NCBI RefSeq assembly: GCF_000425905.1
Contig: NZ_AUEI01000010.1
Span: 1-55,484 of the forward strand
Origin: Lactobacillus psittaci DSM 15354
GTDB taxonomy: Bacteria > Bacillota > Bacilli > Lactobacillales > Lactobacillaceae
DNA: 55,484 bases
Direction of reading: 5' to 3'
A program made the translations under genes and the position numbers. The notes under the pieces were generated by a model. That model saw nothing but the letters and a program-made list of their open reading frames with translations, made no database searches and was not told the origin of the DNA. Shown here piece by piece: positions 34,754-42,984 of this stretch. Numbering within the stretch: the stretch's first letter is position 1; the number at the start of each line of letters is the position of its first letter.

Positions 34754-35076
34754 GGGAAATCCTCGTCGTGTACTAGATTGTACATGGCATAAGAAATCTA
34801 ATACGAGAGAGGGGATGCCTTGGTAGAGGTATTCCTTCTTTTTGTAGGAGAGAGTTGGATTTTCTCTCTGTCAGCTTCCACATGAAAATCTATTAAGTAT
34901 AACGCAATAAATCATTTGGTAGCGCAAGCTACCCCATATATTGTCTCATGGTTAAGATTTGTTATTACTAATCAGTCTTCCAATTTAGAAAATATCAAAT
35001 CAACTAAAAACCTTGAGACGCTGATAGACTTTATCTTTGTAAGAAGTAGTTAGGTTTAATAACTTAACTGCTTTTT
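34754..35076 (+). ncRNA. Further structured RNA domain ending in a terminator
   Basis: Consecutive stems without any gene: CTCGT/ACGAG enclosing TAGATT/AATCTA (34762-34807); GGGATGCCT with AGGTATTCC (34812-34835); GAGAGA/TCTCTC; TCAGC (34871) with GCTGA (35020), enclosing GGTAGC-GCAA-GCTACC (34918-34933, GNRA loop) and GTCTCA/TGAGAC (34943-35019); then a terminator (35044-35076). It may continue the RNA starting at 34628 or be the leader of the next gene. Confidence 0.42.
35044..35076 (+). terminator. Terminator of the structured RNA region
   Basis: AAGTAGTTAGG (35044-35054) pairs with CTTAACTGCTT (35063-35073), with two G-T pairs, before TTTTT. Confidence 0.65.
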
Positions 35077-35147
35077 GCTTGCATTAAATCTGTATCTTGT
35101 GGTAGTGTATTAGACAATATATTTAATTTAGAAAGAAGGGAAATTTG

Positions 35148-35465
35148 ATGAATTTCAGTGGCTTAATCATCTACTTTTTAGCAATTTTATTAGTAGCTTT
35201 TACTCAATATAAGATTATGCAAACAGAAGTGAAGCATGTTTCCCGCGCAAGAAAGCAACGCTATTATCGTAAGCATGGCTATGGTTTTTCATTATTGGCA
35301 GTTATCTGCTTAGCTAGTTTTATCTATTTAAGTGTGAGATTTGGTTGGCATGAAATGTACTATACATTTTTAACAGTTCCAGCTGCTTTAGTTTTTGCAT
35401 TAATTTTCTTAGGCTACTTTAAAAAAAGGGTTAAAGTAAGTGCTCAAATTAAAAATCAGAAATAA
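35148..35465 (+). CDS. Small membrane protein of unknown function
   Basis: 105 aa from ATG 35148 (AGAAGGG upstream). Three hydrophobic segments (residues ~4-20, 48-65, 75-93) and a basic loop HVSRARKQRYYRKHGYG between the first two. Lactobacillal hypothetical protein; no domain recognised. Located after the structured RNA, so it may be controlled by it, and before prs. Confidence 0.72.
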   Translation: MNFSGLIIYFLAILLVAFTQYKIMQTEVKHVSRARKQRYYRKHGYGFSLLAVICLASFIYLSVRFGWHEMYYTFLTVPAALVFALIFLGYFKKRVKVSAQIKNQK

Positions 35466-35473
35466 ATTTTATT

Positions 35474-35501
35474 GGCTTTGGTTTATCCAAAGCCTTTTTT
35501 T
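35474..35501 (+). terminator. Terminator before prs
   Basis: GGCTTTGG and CCAAAGCC around a five-base loop, then T7. A TATAAT at 35505-35510 right after it begins the prs promoter. Confidence 0.8.
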
Positions 35502-35545
35502 GGCTATAATAGATGTATCTAGTTATTTCCAAAAAGGGGCAAAAA

Positions 35546-36532
35546 ATGAACAAAGAAGAACTCCATCAAATGTTGCATCCAATGAAGTTAATTGGATTGG
35601 GCGGCAATCAAGCTTTAAATGAAAAGATTGCTAATATTTTACATATACCATTACTTGAAACTGCAGTACATCATTTTAGTGATGGTGAAATTGCAGTTAA
35701 TATTGGTGAAACAGTTCGTGGTTGTGACGTGTTTGTAATTCAATCAATTCAAGATCCGGTGAATGAAAACTTTATGGAACTTGAAATTGTTTGTGATGCA
35801 CTCCATCGTGCTTCAGCACACCGAATTAACTGCGTTGTACCATATCTTGCATATTCACGTTCTGATACTAAGACCCGTTCACGTGAACCAATTACAGCTA
35901 AGTTAGTTGCTAACTTGTTACAATTAACTGGAATTGATCGCTTAATTACCCTTGATTTACATGCTGAACAAATCCAAGGATTCTACAATATTCCAGTTGA
36001 TCACTTACATGCAATGCCACTTTTAGCACATTATTACTTAGATAATGGGATTGCTAGTGTCGATGAAGATGATGTTGTTATTGTTTCACCTGACCACTCT
36101 GGTACTAAATTAGCAAGAAGCTTTGGTTCATTCTTCAATGCACCAATTGCAATTGTTGATCAAAGAGGTGCTCGCTATGACGATTCAGTTCATGATATGA
36201 TTGGTGATGTAAAGGGTAAGAAATGTATTATTGTTGATGATTTAATCGATACTGGTACTAGAATTGCTTCTTCAACTAATTCTGTTCTTGCAGCGGGTGC
36301 TACTAAGGTTTATGTAGCTGCAAGTCATGCCCTCTTGTCACATGATGCAATTTCAGTTTTAAACAAGTTACCAATTGAACAAATTGTTGTTACTGATACA
36401 ATTAAGCATGAAAAGTATCCTGATCGTTTAGTTCGAGTATCAGTTGATCAACTTTTGGCACGAGGAATTGATTACGTTTATAATGATCGTTCAATCCACC
36501 AAATTTTTGATGAACAAAACCGAATTAAGTAA
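35546..36532 (+). CDS. prs: Ribose-phosphate pyrophosphokinase homologue, divergent paralogue
   Basis: 328 aa from ATG 35546 (AAAAGGGG upstream). Overall a PRPP synthetase: HHFSDGEIAVNI, TRSREPITAKLVANLLQ, LITLDLHAEQIQGFY. But key motifs differ from the canonical enzyme. YSRSDTK replaces YARQDRK (ATP site), VDQRG replaces the DKRR catalytic loop, and the PRPP loop reads VDDLIDTGT, one residue shorter than DDxIDTxGT. Lactobacilli often carry a second Prs-like gene; this may be that copy with lower or altered activity. Confidence 0.8.
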   Translation: MNKEELHQMLHPMKLIGLGGNQALNEKIANILHIPLLETAVHHFSDGEIAVNIGETVRGCDVFVIQSIQDPVNENFMELEIVCDALHRASAHRINCVVPYLAYSRSDTKTRSREPITAKLVANLLQLTGIDRLITLDLHAEQIQGFYNIPVDHLHAMPLLAHYYLDNGIASVDEDDVVIVSPDHSGTKLARSFGSFFNAPIAIVDQRGARYDDSVHDMIGDVKGKKCIIVDDLIDTGTRIASSTNSVLAAGATKVYVAASHALLSHDAISVLNKLPIEQIVVTDTIKHEKYPDRLVRVSVDQLLARGIDYVYNDRSIHQIFDEQNRIK

Positions 36533-36553
36533 GTGGGTAATTTGATAACTAAT

Positions 36554-36583
36554 AAAAACTGACCTCAAGTAGGTCAGTTTTTT
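36554..36583 (+). terminator. Terminator of prs
   Basis: AAAAACTGACCT and AGGTCAGTTTTT pair around a five-base loop. Confidence 0.9.
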
Positions 36584-36590
36584 CTTTAAA

Positions 36591-36637
36591 CTATACAAAA
36601 TCAGCTATAGTTGGTATAATTTCTTATAATTGTATAG
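36591..36637. promoter_or_regulatory. Probable TetR-type operator region and promoter
   Basis: CTATACAA (36591-36598) and TTGTATAG (36630-36637) are perfect inverted arms flanking an extended -10 TGGTATAAT (36612-36620). A nested ACTATA/TATAGT pair (36590-36611) overlaps the left arm. Position suggests autoregulation by the TetR-like protein. Confidence 0.5.
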
Positions 36638-36665
36638 TATGAATTATCAGGAAAGAAGGATTAAG

Positions 36666-37352
36666 ATGGCCAGACATAAAAATATGAAGCGGAGAAGAAT
36701 AATTTTAGATAATACTTTTAAATTAATCCGCCAGAATGGAATGGATAATGTCTCCTTACAAATGATAGCTGAAGAGTCAGGTATCTCTAAATCACTTTTG
36801 CAATCATACTATCCACATAAGAGAAAATTAACAACAGATATTATGCATAACCTCTTTAGCATTTTATGGGATGAAATATATAAAAATGTGGTTGATGATG
36901 AGGTGAACTTATTTGTTCAAATTAAAACCTTCTGCTATGTTATTGGATCACTAGGCCTCATGGATGAAGGCTTAGAAAAGGTGATTTACCAAGCTTTTAG
37001 TGATAATACAAGTCTGGATACTTGGAGTGGGATGCTTAATTCATGGATTGAAGAAAGAAACTTGATGGAGAAGTTTTCTAATGAAGAAATTACCAAATTA
37101 AAATCAGGTATTTCTTTTATTGCTGCAGGTGGGGGACGTTTATACATTCGTCGTCAAACGCACCGTTTAAATCCAGAAAAGATTGCCGATTATATGACAT
37201 CAACATTGATGGGGGTCTTCTTGGATTATAGCCAAAAAGATATCCAAAAAGTTATCAAAGAAGGCCATCAAACCATAATGAAAGCTGATATTACTAGTGT
37301 TCATTATGCAATTGATCACATGTTTGATGAAGGAAAAGAAATTTATAGTTAG
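36666..37352 (+). CDS. TetR/AcrR-family regulator
   Basis: 228 aa from ATG 36666 (AAGAAGG upstream); the frame upstream lacks a start site. The helix-turn-helix is in residues ~10-58: ILDNTFKLIRQNGMDNVSLQ, IAEESGISKSLLQSYYPHKRKL. The C-terminal ligand domain is helical. The 10-base gap to the next gene marks an operon with a membrane protein it probably controls. Confidence 0.82.
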   Translation: MARHKNMKRRRIILDNTFKLIRQNGMDNVSLQMIAEESGISKSLLQSYYPHKRKLTTDIMHNLFSILWDEIYKNVVDDEVNLFVQIKTFCYVIGSLGLMDEGLEKVIYQAFSDNTSLDTWSGMLNSWIEERNLMEKFSNEEITKLKSGISFIAAGGGRLYIRRQTHRLNPEKIADYMTSTLMGVFLDYSQKDIQKVIKEGHQTIMKADITSVHYAIDHMFDEGKEIYS

Positions 37353-37362
37353 GAGCTAAAAA

Positions 37363-38196
37363 ATGGTGCAAGCGACACGTTCAGAAGTGCGCCGACTTGA
37401 TGCAGTTCAAAATAGAACATATAAGAGGTCATTAATAGCTATTATCTTTTTAGTAGTAACGCTAGTAATGACAACCTTAACTTTAATGAATCCTGGATTT
37501 ATGAAGGGCATCGCGCGAACTAGTAGTGGTCAAGCGGTAATTGACCGCCAGATTAATGCTAAATTTGATCGTTTAGCGGTACTACTCAATGGTAAAAAAG
37601 ATGGTAATACCAACTTGTTAACCAGTAGTCAAACTTCAGCTTTAGCAGATGAATTAACCGATTATACTTTGGGATTTCACTGGTTTAAAACTGATAATAC
37701 TGCTTTAGCTAAGCAATTGTTACGAACAATTAAAAGCGAAGTTAATGATGAATCAACAACTGAAGCGCAAAATATTCGTGATGGATTAAAAAAACAAGGG
37801 GATAGTGCGGTTTATACAGTAATTACTGCCTTCTACTTGTCTGATGTTACCCAAAAGGCTAATTTAGACACTATGTTTTTGATTATTAATGTCGTCTTAA
37901 TTATTGTCTTGATTTTATCTTTTATCTCTATTTTGCTAGAAATGAATGACAAACTTTCTAAAAGAGCAATTATTCATGAGGTAACTGCTAGTGGAATGTG
38001 GACAGGTGCACTGATGATGATTCTCTTTGTTTTACTTGCTATGATTCCATTGATTTTTAATGTTGAAGCTATTACAATTTTAGATTTAGGGTACGAAATC
38101 GAATTAGCGAGTTCGGTATTCTTAGAGTATGTAATGGTAGGTGCTATTATCTTTATTATTAGTACAATTCCATGGCAGCTTTCTTCAGCTAAATAA
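37363..38196 (+). CDS. Four-helix membrane protein with extracytoplasmic domain
   Basis: 277 aa. One helix at residues ~22-42, a ~110-residue hydrophilic region (FDRLAVLLNGKKDGN..., likely outside), then three helices (~168-192, 210-235, 250-270). TAGGAG precedes the start. No named family recognised. It follows a TetR gene in an operon and may act in envelope or stress homeostasis, or as the target of that regulator (inference). Confidence 0.65.
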   Translation: MVQATRSEVRRLDAVQNRTYKRSLIAIIFLVVTLVMTTLTLMNPGFMKGIARTSSGQAVIDRQINAKFDRLAVLLNGKKDGNTNLLTSSQTSALADELTDYTLGFHWFKTDNTALAKQLLRTIKSEVNDESTTEAQNIRDGLKKQGDSAVYTVITAFYLSDVTQKANLDTMFLIINVVLIIVLILSFISILLEMNDKLSKRAIIHEVTASGMWTGALMMILFVLLAMIPLIFNVEAITILDLGYEIELASSVFLEYVMVGAIIFIISTIPWQLSSAK

Positions 38197-38200
38197 AATA

Positions 38201-38243
38201 AAAAACTAGATAAAATCTTGCAAAAAGATTATCTGGTTTTTTA
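38201..38243 (+). terminator. Terminator of the TetR operon
   Basis: A long stem (CTAGATAA/TTATCTGG, ATCTT/AAGAT) around GCAAA, with outer A- and T-runs. Confidence 0.8.
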
Positions 38244-38279
38244 TTTTAAATTGAAGTAGAAAAAATAGGAGAAGAAAAA

Positions 38280-38723
38280 ATGGATTTTTATTCACTTGAT
38301 TTTATAAAAAATCAGGAAAGTTTCAATTCAACTGTAATTATGACTTCAATTATTGTCTCAGTTGTTTTGTTGATTTTAGCAGTTGTGTTTTACTTTCGTC
38401 ATAATTACGATATTAAGTATCGCGATTTAGCAATTATTTTTGGTTTATTTATTTCAATTCAAGCTTTTCGTCAAATTGAAAACTTGAATCAGACTAGACA
38501 ACAAGGTAATAAAACTTCGCAAATGGCACCTTTCATTAAATCACTTGCTCGTGATCATAATGTTTCTATTGAAAAAGTTTATGTAAATTCTTCCCAATTA
38601 ACTGATGGAATAATTGTCAAAGTTAAAGATAAGTTTTACCGAGTAACTTTGGCATCAGATTCAGCCAGTTATAGCTTAAAGGAAACTCATCTAATATCAA
38701 ATCAAATTAACTATCATAATTAA
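38280..38723 (+). CDS. DUF3290 protein
   Basis: 147 aa: two N-terminal membrane helices (residues ~18-40 and 48-65) and a small soluble domain ([30 protein letters not shown]). Matches DUF3290 in length and motif order. Twelve bases before the DUF421 gene; this pair recurs in Firmicutes and probably acts as a membrane complex of unknown function. Confidence 0.82.
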
Positions 38724-38735
38724 GGAGGAGGCAAA

Positions 38736-39368
38736 ATGGACTATACAGCAATTACTTTGAAGTTTATTATCGGGATGCTGGCATTAATCTTACAAATTAA
38801 TTTGTTTGGTAAGAAGAATTTAGCTCCTTCATCACCAATTGATCAAATTCAAAATTTCGTTCTAGGTGGTATTATAGGCGGGATTATCTATAATGAAGCA
38901 ATTACGATTATGCAGTTTGCAATTATTTTGTTGATTTGGACCTTAATTGTCTTTATTATTTATGTCTTAAAAGCCCGCTGGCGCCTGGCTAGAATATTGA
39001 TTGATGGTCAACCCATTAATATAATTCGCAATGGTCAAATTCAAGTAAAAACTTGTGTTAAAAATGGTATCACTGCTAATGAAATTATGATGCATTTGCG
39101 TAGTAATGGCATTAACGATACTAGCCAAGTTAAGAGTGCTTTCGTTGATGCTAATGGCCAATTTGTTGTAATTGAAAATAATGAAAGTAATGTCAAATTC
39201 CCATTAATTAATGATGGTCAAATCAACTATGATGTCTTAGATTTAATCCATAAAGATGAAGAGTGGTTAAATAAAGAATTAGCTGAAAAAGGGTTTACTA
39301 GTTCTTTAGATGTATACCTTGCTGAATATGTTCGAGGGCGACTAGTAGTAGTAGGATATCCTCAATAA
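38736..39368 (+). CDS. DUF421 (YetF-like) membrane protein
   Basis: 210 aa. Three N-terminal helices, then the DUF421 soluble domain: RARILIDGQPINIIRNGQI, NEIMMHLRSNGIND, VKSAFVDANGQFVVI. YetF-type proteins have this layout; role unknown. AAGGAGGAGG precedes the start. Ends the DUF3290-DUF421 operon. Confidence 0.87.
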   Translation: MDYTAITLKFIIGMLALILQINLFGKKNLAPSSPIDQIQNFVLGGIIGGIIYNEAITIMQFAIILLIWTLIVFIIYVLKARWRLARILIDGQPINIIRNGQIQVKTCVKNGITANEIMMHLRSNGINDTSQVKSAFVDANGQFVVIENNESNVKFPLINDGQINYDVLDLIHKDEEWLNKELAEKGFTSSLDVYLAEYVRGRLVVVGYPQ

Positions 39369-39402
39369 AAAAACTAAGCCATAAATTTGGCTTAGTTTTT
39401 TG
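39367..39402. terminator. Bidirectional terminator
   Basis: AAAAAACTAAGCC and GGCTTAGTTTTTT pair around an eight-base loop. Confidence 0.85.
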
Positions 39403-39407
39403 TTTAC

Positions 39408-40901
39408 TTATTTTTGTTTACTTAATTTTAAATCAGTTGGCAATTTTTGAACCCACATCTTAGGACCAAGATAGTACCAGTTTACTTGTCCAATTTGAAT
39501 TTTTTGGCCATATGCGTAACTAGTATGGCTAGTTAAATGGGCATTAGTTTTGGTACGTAATGATGCGTATGGACTGGTATAAATATTAGTATCAATTAAT
39601 TTATTATCTGCGTTTAAAATACCTGCAGTTAAAGAAGGATTCCCCGTCAAATAAAAGTCATGATACCACTGATTTTTACCTAAATTATGGAAAGACTTTC
39701 CATCTTGGTAAGATCTACCAAAAACACTGTTATTGATTATACGGTGTTTCATTAAGCTATCACGTAAAGCTTCGGCCTTAATGAGTAAAGCTGATTTAAT
39801 CTTAACATCACTTTCTTCTGGTGTTAGATTTTCACTCTTAATTTTATCGATATCAGTAGTTGTCTTATTGGTATTTAAACTTGGTTGATTAGCTGCTACT
39901 TGGTTAAAGAGCTTGAAATTATAAGTGGTTACACCATTAATATTTACTTGATATTGGTGCCCAGAAACTAAGTTAATATTACCAGGTTTATAGGTAATAA
40001 TTGTTGAGAAGTTACCATAGTATTTTGAGTTATAGTTAGATACATTAGTAGCAGTTGATTTTTGACCAGTATCTAAGTCTGTAATAGTAATTGTTGGCGT
40101 TCCCTTAATTTGATCATAGGCTAAGTAAAGTGACCAATAAATGTTGGGACCTTGTAAAAGTTCAATTGGGAAAACGCCGTCACTAGGATAGGTTAATGTA
40201 GTTTTAGTTGGTATTCTTAAGGCATCAGAAATGTTAATAACTCGTTGAACTGAATAGCGATAGCCGTTAGATCCATAAGCTGCACCAATTCCAGTAGTTG
40301 AAAGCCAAGGGGACAGGAGCCAAGCACGGTGTCCAGTGTCACCACCGGTTAAGTTATAACTATCAGTTAATAAGTCGGTTATAACGTCACCAGCGGATTC
40401 ATTGGAAACATTGAAATTTAAGTTGGAATTGTTAGTTAATTCCACGGCAGTATCCCAGTCGCTAGAACTAATATTGGAAGGGCGACTTTCATTTGGTAAA
40501 CCATGTTGATCATGGAAAGGATTAGCATTAATTGACGCCATAACAGCAGCAGCAACTTGTGCATTTTGGTTTTCAGTTGCGGAAGCTGAAATTGGGGATA
40601 AGTCAAATAAAGCTCGATAGTAATTAATCCAGGCTAATTGACTGGAGATATAGTTAGAATTCAAACTCCCAGCTGAAAATGGAGTACCTAAATTAGGAGT
40701 AATTTGATATAAATTGCTTCTAGAATAACTGGTTTTGTCCAATGCGGCGTAACGAGCTTGCAAATTCTTAATTAAGCTAATTTCACTTTGAGAAAAAGTC
40801 GCAGCTTGTACAGTTGGGGCAGTATTTTCAACCAAACTTGTTGCAGGTGCCATTAATAGTACACTTGCTGATAGACCAATTAAAGCATGTTTGATTTTCA
40901 T
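39408..40901 (-). CDS. Secreted CAP-domain (SCP/PR1-like) surface protein
   Basis: 497 aa. Signal peptide cleaved near VQAAT. The CAP domain spans about residues 80-240: INYYRALFDLSPISAS, AAVMASINANPFHDQHGLP, NESAGDVI, GHRAWLLSPWLSTTGIGAAYG. A C-terminal SH3-like/SLAP-like module follows (ASLRTKTNAHLTS, YYLGPKMWVQ), probably for wall attachment. Function may be wall-associated hydrolase or adhesin. A WalR-type box and a -10 (ATAATA on +, 40927-40932) lie upstream. Confidence 0.83.
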   Translation of the reverse strand: MKIKHALIGLSASVLLMAPATSLVENTAPTVQAATFSQSEISLIKNLQARYAALDKTSYSRSNLYQITPNLGTPFSAGSLNSNYISSQLAWINYYRALFDLSPISASATENQNAQVAAAVMASINANPFHDQHGLPNESRPSNISSSDWDTAVELTNNSNLNFNVSNESAGDVITDLLTDSYNLTGGDTGHRAWLLSPWLSTTGIGAAYGSNGYRYSVQRVINISDALRIPTKTTLTYPSDGVFPIELLQGPNIYWSLYLAYDQIKGTPTITITDLDTGQKSTATNVSNYNSKYYGNFSTIITYKPGNINLVSGHQYQVNINGVTTYNFKLFNQVAANQPSLNTNKTTTDIDKIKSENLTPEESDVKIKSALLIKAEALRDSLMKHRIINNSVFGRSYQDGKSFHNLGKNQWYHDFYLTGNPSLTAGILNADNKLIDTNIYTSPYASLRTKTNAHLTSHTSYAYGQKIQIGQVNWYYLGPKMWVQKLPTDLKLSKQK

Positions 40902-40943
40902 TTAAATCCATCCTTTCGTTACACATATAATACCAGATTCTTT

Positions 40944-40960
40944 TGTAACATAAATGTAAC
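40944..40960 (+). promoter_or_regulatory. WalR/VicR-type direct-repeat box
   Basis: TGTAAC-ATAAA-TGTAAC fits the WalR consensus TGTWAH-N5-TGTWAH exactly, just upstream of the -10 of the CAP-domain gene. It predicts control by the essential cell-wall two-component system. Confidence 0.6.
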
Positions 40961-40992
40961 ATTTATAAAATTTTGAAAAAATTTTGCTTTTT

Positions 40993-41032
40993 TTCGCTGA
41001 AAGTGCGCAATGTTCGCTTTAAATGCGTATAA
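40993..41032 (+). repeat. Tandem 20-bp imperfect direct repeat in the ddl promoter
   Basis: Two copies starting TTCGCT (40993 and 41013), period exactly 20, sharing TTCGCT and ATGCG/GTGCG cores. The second contains the ddl -10 TATAAT (41028-41033). Two helical turns of spacing suits a dimeric activator; inference. Confidence 0.45.
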
Positions 41033-41063
41033 TTAAAAATTGAACAAGATAAGGAGAAAAAGT

Positions 41064-42149
41064 ATGACTAACAAAACAAGAGTTGGCTTAATTTTTGGTG
41101 GTAACTCCTCAGAATATGAGGTCTCCATTGTTTCTGGCCACAATATTTATAATGCAATTGATAAAGATAAGTTCGATGTATATCCAATTTGGTTAACCAA
41201 AGAAAACTATTTTGCAAGCTTAGAAGATTCAAAGAAGGTTTGGGATAATCCTAGTTATACAATTAAGAATCCTCATAAAATGGCTAATGTTTCTAACTTT
41301 GAACAATTAGCTAATTTACCTGAAATTGATGTCTTCTTCCCAATTGTCCATGGTAACTTAGGGGAAGATGGTGTTTTACAAGGGCTATTTAGATTGCTTG
41401 ATAAGCCATTTGTCGGTGATGATGTTTTAGCAGCAGCTGTTACTATGGATAAGGAAATGACCAAGATTTTGGCCCAAAGAGCTGGCGTACCTGTTGCTGA
41501 TTGGATTTCAATCAAGCGTTACGAATTTAACGATAAAAATAATGAAAAGTTAAGCTATGATTATGCTAGTGAAAAGCTGGGTAGTGATCTTTTTGTTAAG
41601 CCATCTAACCAAGGATCAAGTGTTGGTATTAGTCATGTAACTAAGGCAAGTGAATACTTACCTGCACTTGAAGAAGCCTTTAAGTATGATGACAAGGTAT
41701 TAGTTGAAGAAGCAATTCACGGAACTGAAGTTGAAACTGCTGTTTTGGGTAATGATGATATTTTAGTTTCAGGTGTTGGTCAAATTATCAACGCATCTGG
41801 TTCATTTTACAGCTACAAAAACAAGTATGAAGATAATTCAACTACTACTTTACAAATTCCAGCTGAATTACCTGATGAAATTGTAGAAACAGTTCGTTCA
41901 AATGCTGAAAAGATTTATCGTGCAACTGAATGTAGTGGTATGGCTAGAATTGACTCAATGCTTAGAGCTAGTGACCACAAGGTTATTTTCAATGAATTAA
42001 ACGCTTTACCTGGTTTCACTAACATTAGTATGTACCCTAAGTTATTTGAAGAAGCTGGCATTAAGTATCCAGATTTAATTACCCGTTTAATTGATTTGGC
42101 AATTGAACGTCACAATCACAAGAGCACTTTGTTGCACAAGCCTGAATAA
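41064..42149 (+). CDS. ddl: D-alanine--D-alanine ligase
   Basis: 361 aa ATP-grasp enzyme making the D-Ala-D-Ala of peptidoglycan precursors. GLIFGGNSSEYEVSIVSG and FPIVHGNLGEDGVLQGL are N-terminal substrate sites; FVKPSNQGSSVGIS and INELNALPGFT bind ATP and metal. ATG 41064 follows AAGGAG; the frame upstream (TTG 41040) spans that site. A Phe in SSGSFYSYKNKY (Tyr-type VanX-like choice not seen) suggests ordinary D-Ala specificity. Followed by a DNA-binding protein gene 14 bases on. Confidence 0.93.
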   Translation: MTNKTRVGLIFGGNSSEYEVSIVSGHNIYNAIDKDKFDVYPIWLTKENYFASLEDSKKVWDNPSYTIKNPHKMANVSNFEQLANLPEIDVFFPIVHGNLGEDGVLQGLFRLLDKPFVGDDVLAAAVTMDKEMTKILAQRAGVPVADWISIKRYEFNDKNNEKLSYDYASEKLGSDLFVKPSNQGSSVGISHVTKASEYLPALEEAFKYDDKVLVEEAIHGTEVETAVLGNDDILVSGVGQIINASGSFYSYKNKYEDNSTTTLQIPAELPDEIVETVRSNAEKIYRATECSGMARIDSMLRASDHKVIFNELNALPGFTNISMYPKLFEEAGIKYPDLITRLIDLAIERHNHKSTLLHKPE

Positions 42150-42163
42150 AAGGGAGAGCGGGT

Positions 42164-42898
42164 ATGAGTAGTAAGAATGAAACAGCGTTGGTCAATCCAA
42201 GTACTGCTGCAGAAGAATTAAAAATTAGCGTTGCAACTTTGCGTAAATATTCATTACTGGTTGAAAAGACAACTGGTAGGGATGATTACTACCAAAGAAC
42301 TGCGCAAAGAGCCCGCTTGTACACCCAGCAGAACATTGAGGATTTAAAGGCTTTTCACAAGTTAGCTAAGACCAGTGACTTAACTTTGAGTGAAGCTGCT
42401 AGACAAGTTTTTGCAATTAGTGATAAACAGGCTGAGGATCAAAAAAAGGCTGATCAAAAATTAGAGCAACAAGCTAATGCCTTGCTTGATTCTAAGCAAG
42501 TGGTGAAGTTATTAACTGCTTTACAACAAACAATCGCTAGTCAAAACAAGGCTATTGCTGACTTGCAAGCACAAGTAGCAGCTGTGCAAAAGCAAAATGA
42601 AGCCTTGCTTGATGCACAAAAGCAAATTCCAGCACCTGAAGATAAATTCGCAGGGATGCCTGATATTTCTGGGATTGTTGATGCTGATTTGGCAGCTGAA
42701 CCTCAAGAAAAAACTCCAGAACAAAAACGGAGCGAAGTTGCCGAAGATATGCAAAAAAGCGAAGATGAAGTTCGCGGTGAGATTTTACGTCGAGCTCATG
42801 AAAATGCAGCCAAACGCGCAAAAGCCAATGTGCACCGGACACTAGCAGATATGCAACTGCCACGTAAAAAGCACTGGTGGGATCGTTTCCTTTCTTAA
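42164..42898 (+). CDS. MerR/RacA-like DNA-binding protein with coiled coil
   Basis: 244 aa. A MerR-type helix-turn-helix lies in residues ~10-65 (STAAEELKISVATLRKYSLLVE, YTQQNIEDLKAFHKLAK), then a long coiled coil (about 95-150), a Pro/Glu-rich linker and a basic C-terminus HRTLADMQLPRKKHWWDRFL. Such HTH-coiled-coil proteins resemble chromosome-anchoring factors such as RacA. GGGAGAG precedes the start, 14 bases after ddl. Role in chromosome or wall biology is inferred. Confidence 0.72.
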   Translation: MSSKNETALVNPSTAAEELKISVATLRKYSLLVEKTTGRDDYYQRTAQRARLYTQQNIEDLKAFHKLAKTSDLTLSEAARQVFAISDKQAEDQKKADQKLEQQANALLDSKQVVKLLTALQQTIASQNKAIADLQAQVAAVQKQNEALLDAQKQIPAPEDKFAGMPDISGIVDADLAAEPQEKTPEQKRSEVAEDMQKSEDEVRGEILRRAHENAAKRAKANVHRTLADMQLPRKKHWWDRFLS

Positions 42899-42914
42899 TC
42901 TATAAGAAATCAAT

Positions 42915-42948
42915 AAAAAGATGACTTTGGTGAGAGTCATCTTTTTTT
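42915..42948 (+). terminator. Terminator of the ddl operon
   Basis: AAAAAGATGACT and AGTCATCTTTTT pair around an eight-base loop. Confidence 0.88.
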
Positions 42949-42984
42949 GATGAGTAAAATAAATGGCAGAAAGGTTTAGTGAGG

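Noticed and set aside
34628-35076. RNase P RNA, tmRNA or T-box leader
   Set aside because: No GAGGAAAGTCC, no tag-peptide frame with CCA end, and no T-box AGGGTGGTACCGCG-type sequence is present.
42521-42863. Long open frames on the minus strand opposite the coiled-coil protein
   Set aside because: They mirror the biased Lys/Gln/Ala codons of the real gene and have no start sites.
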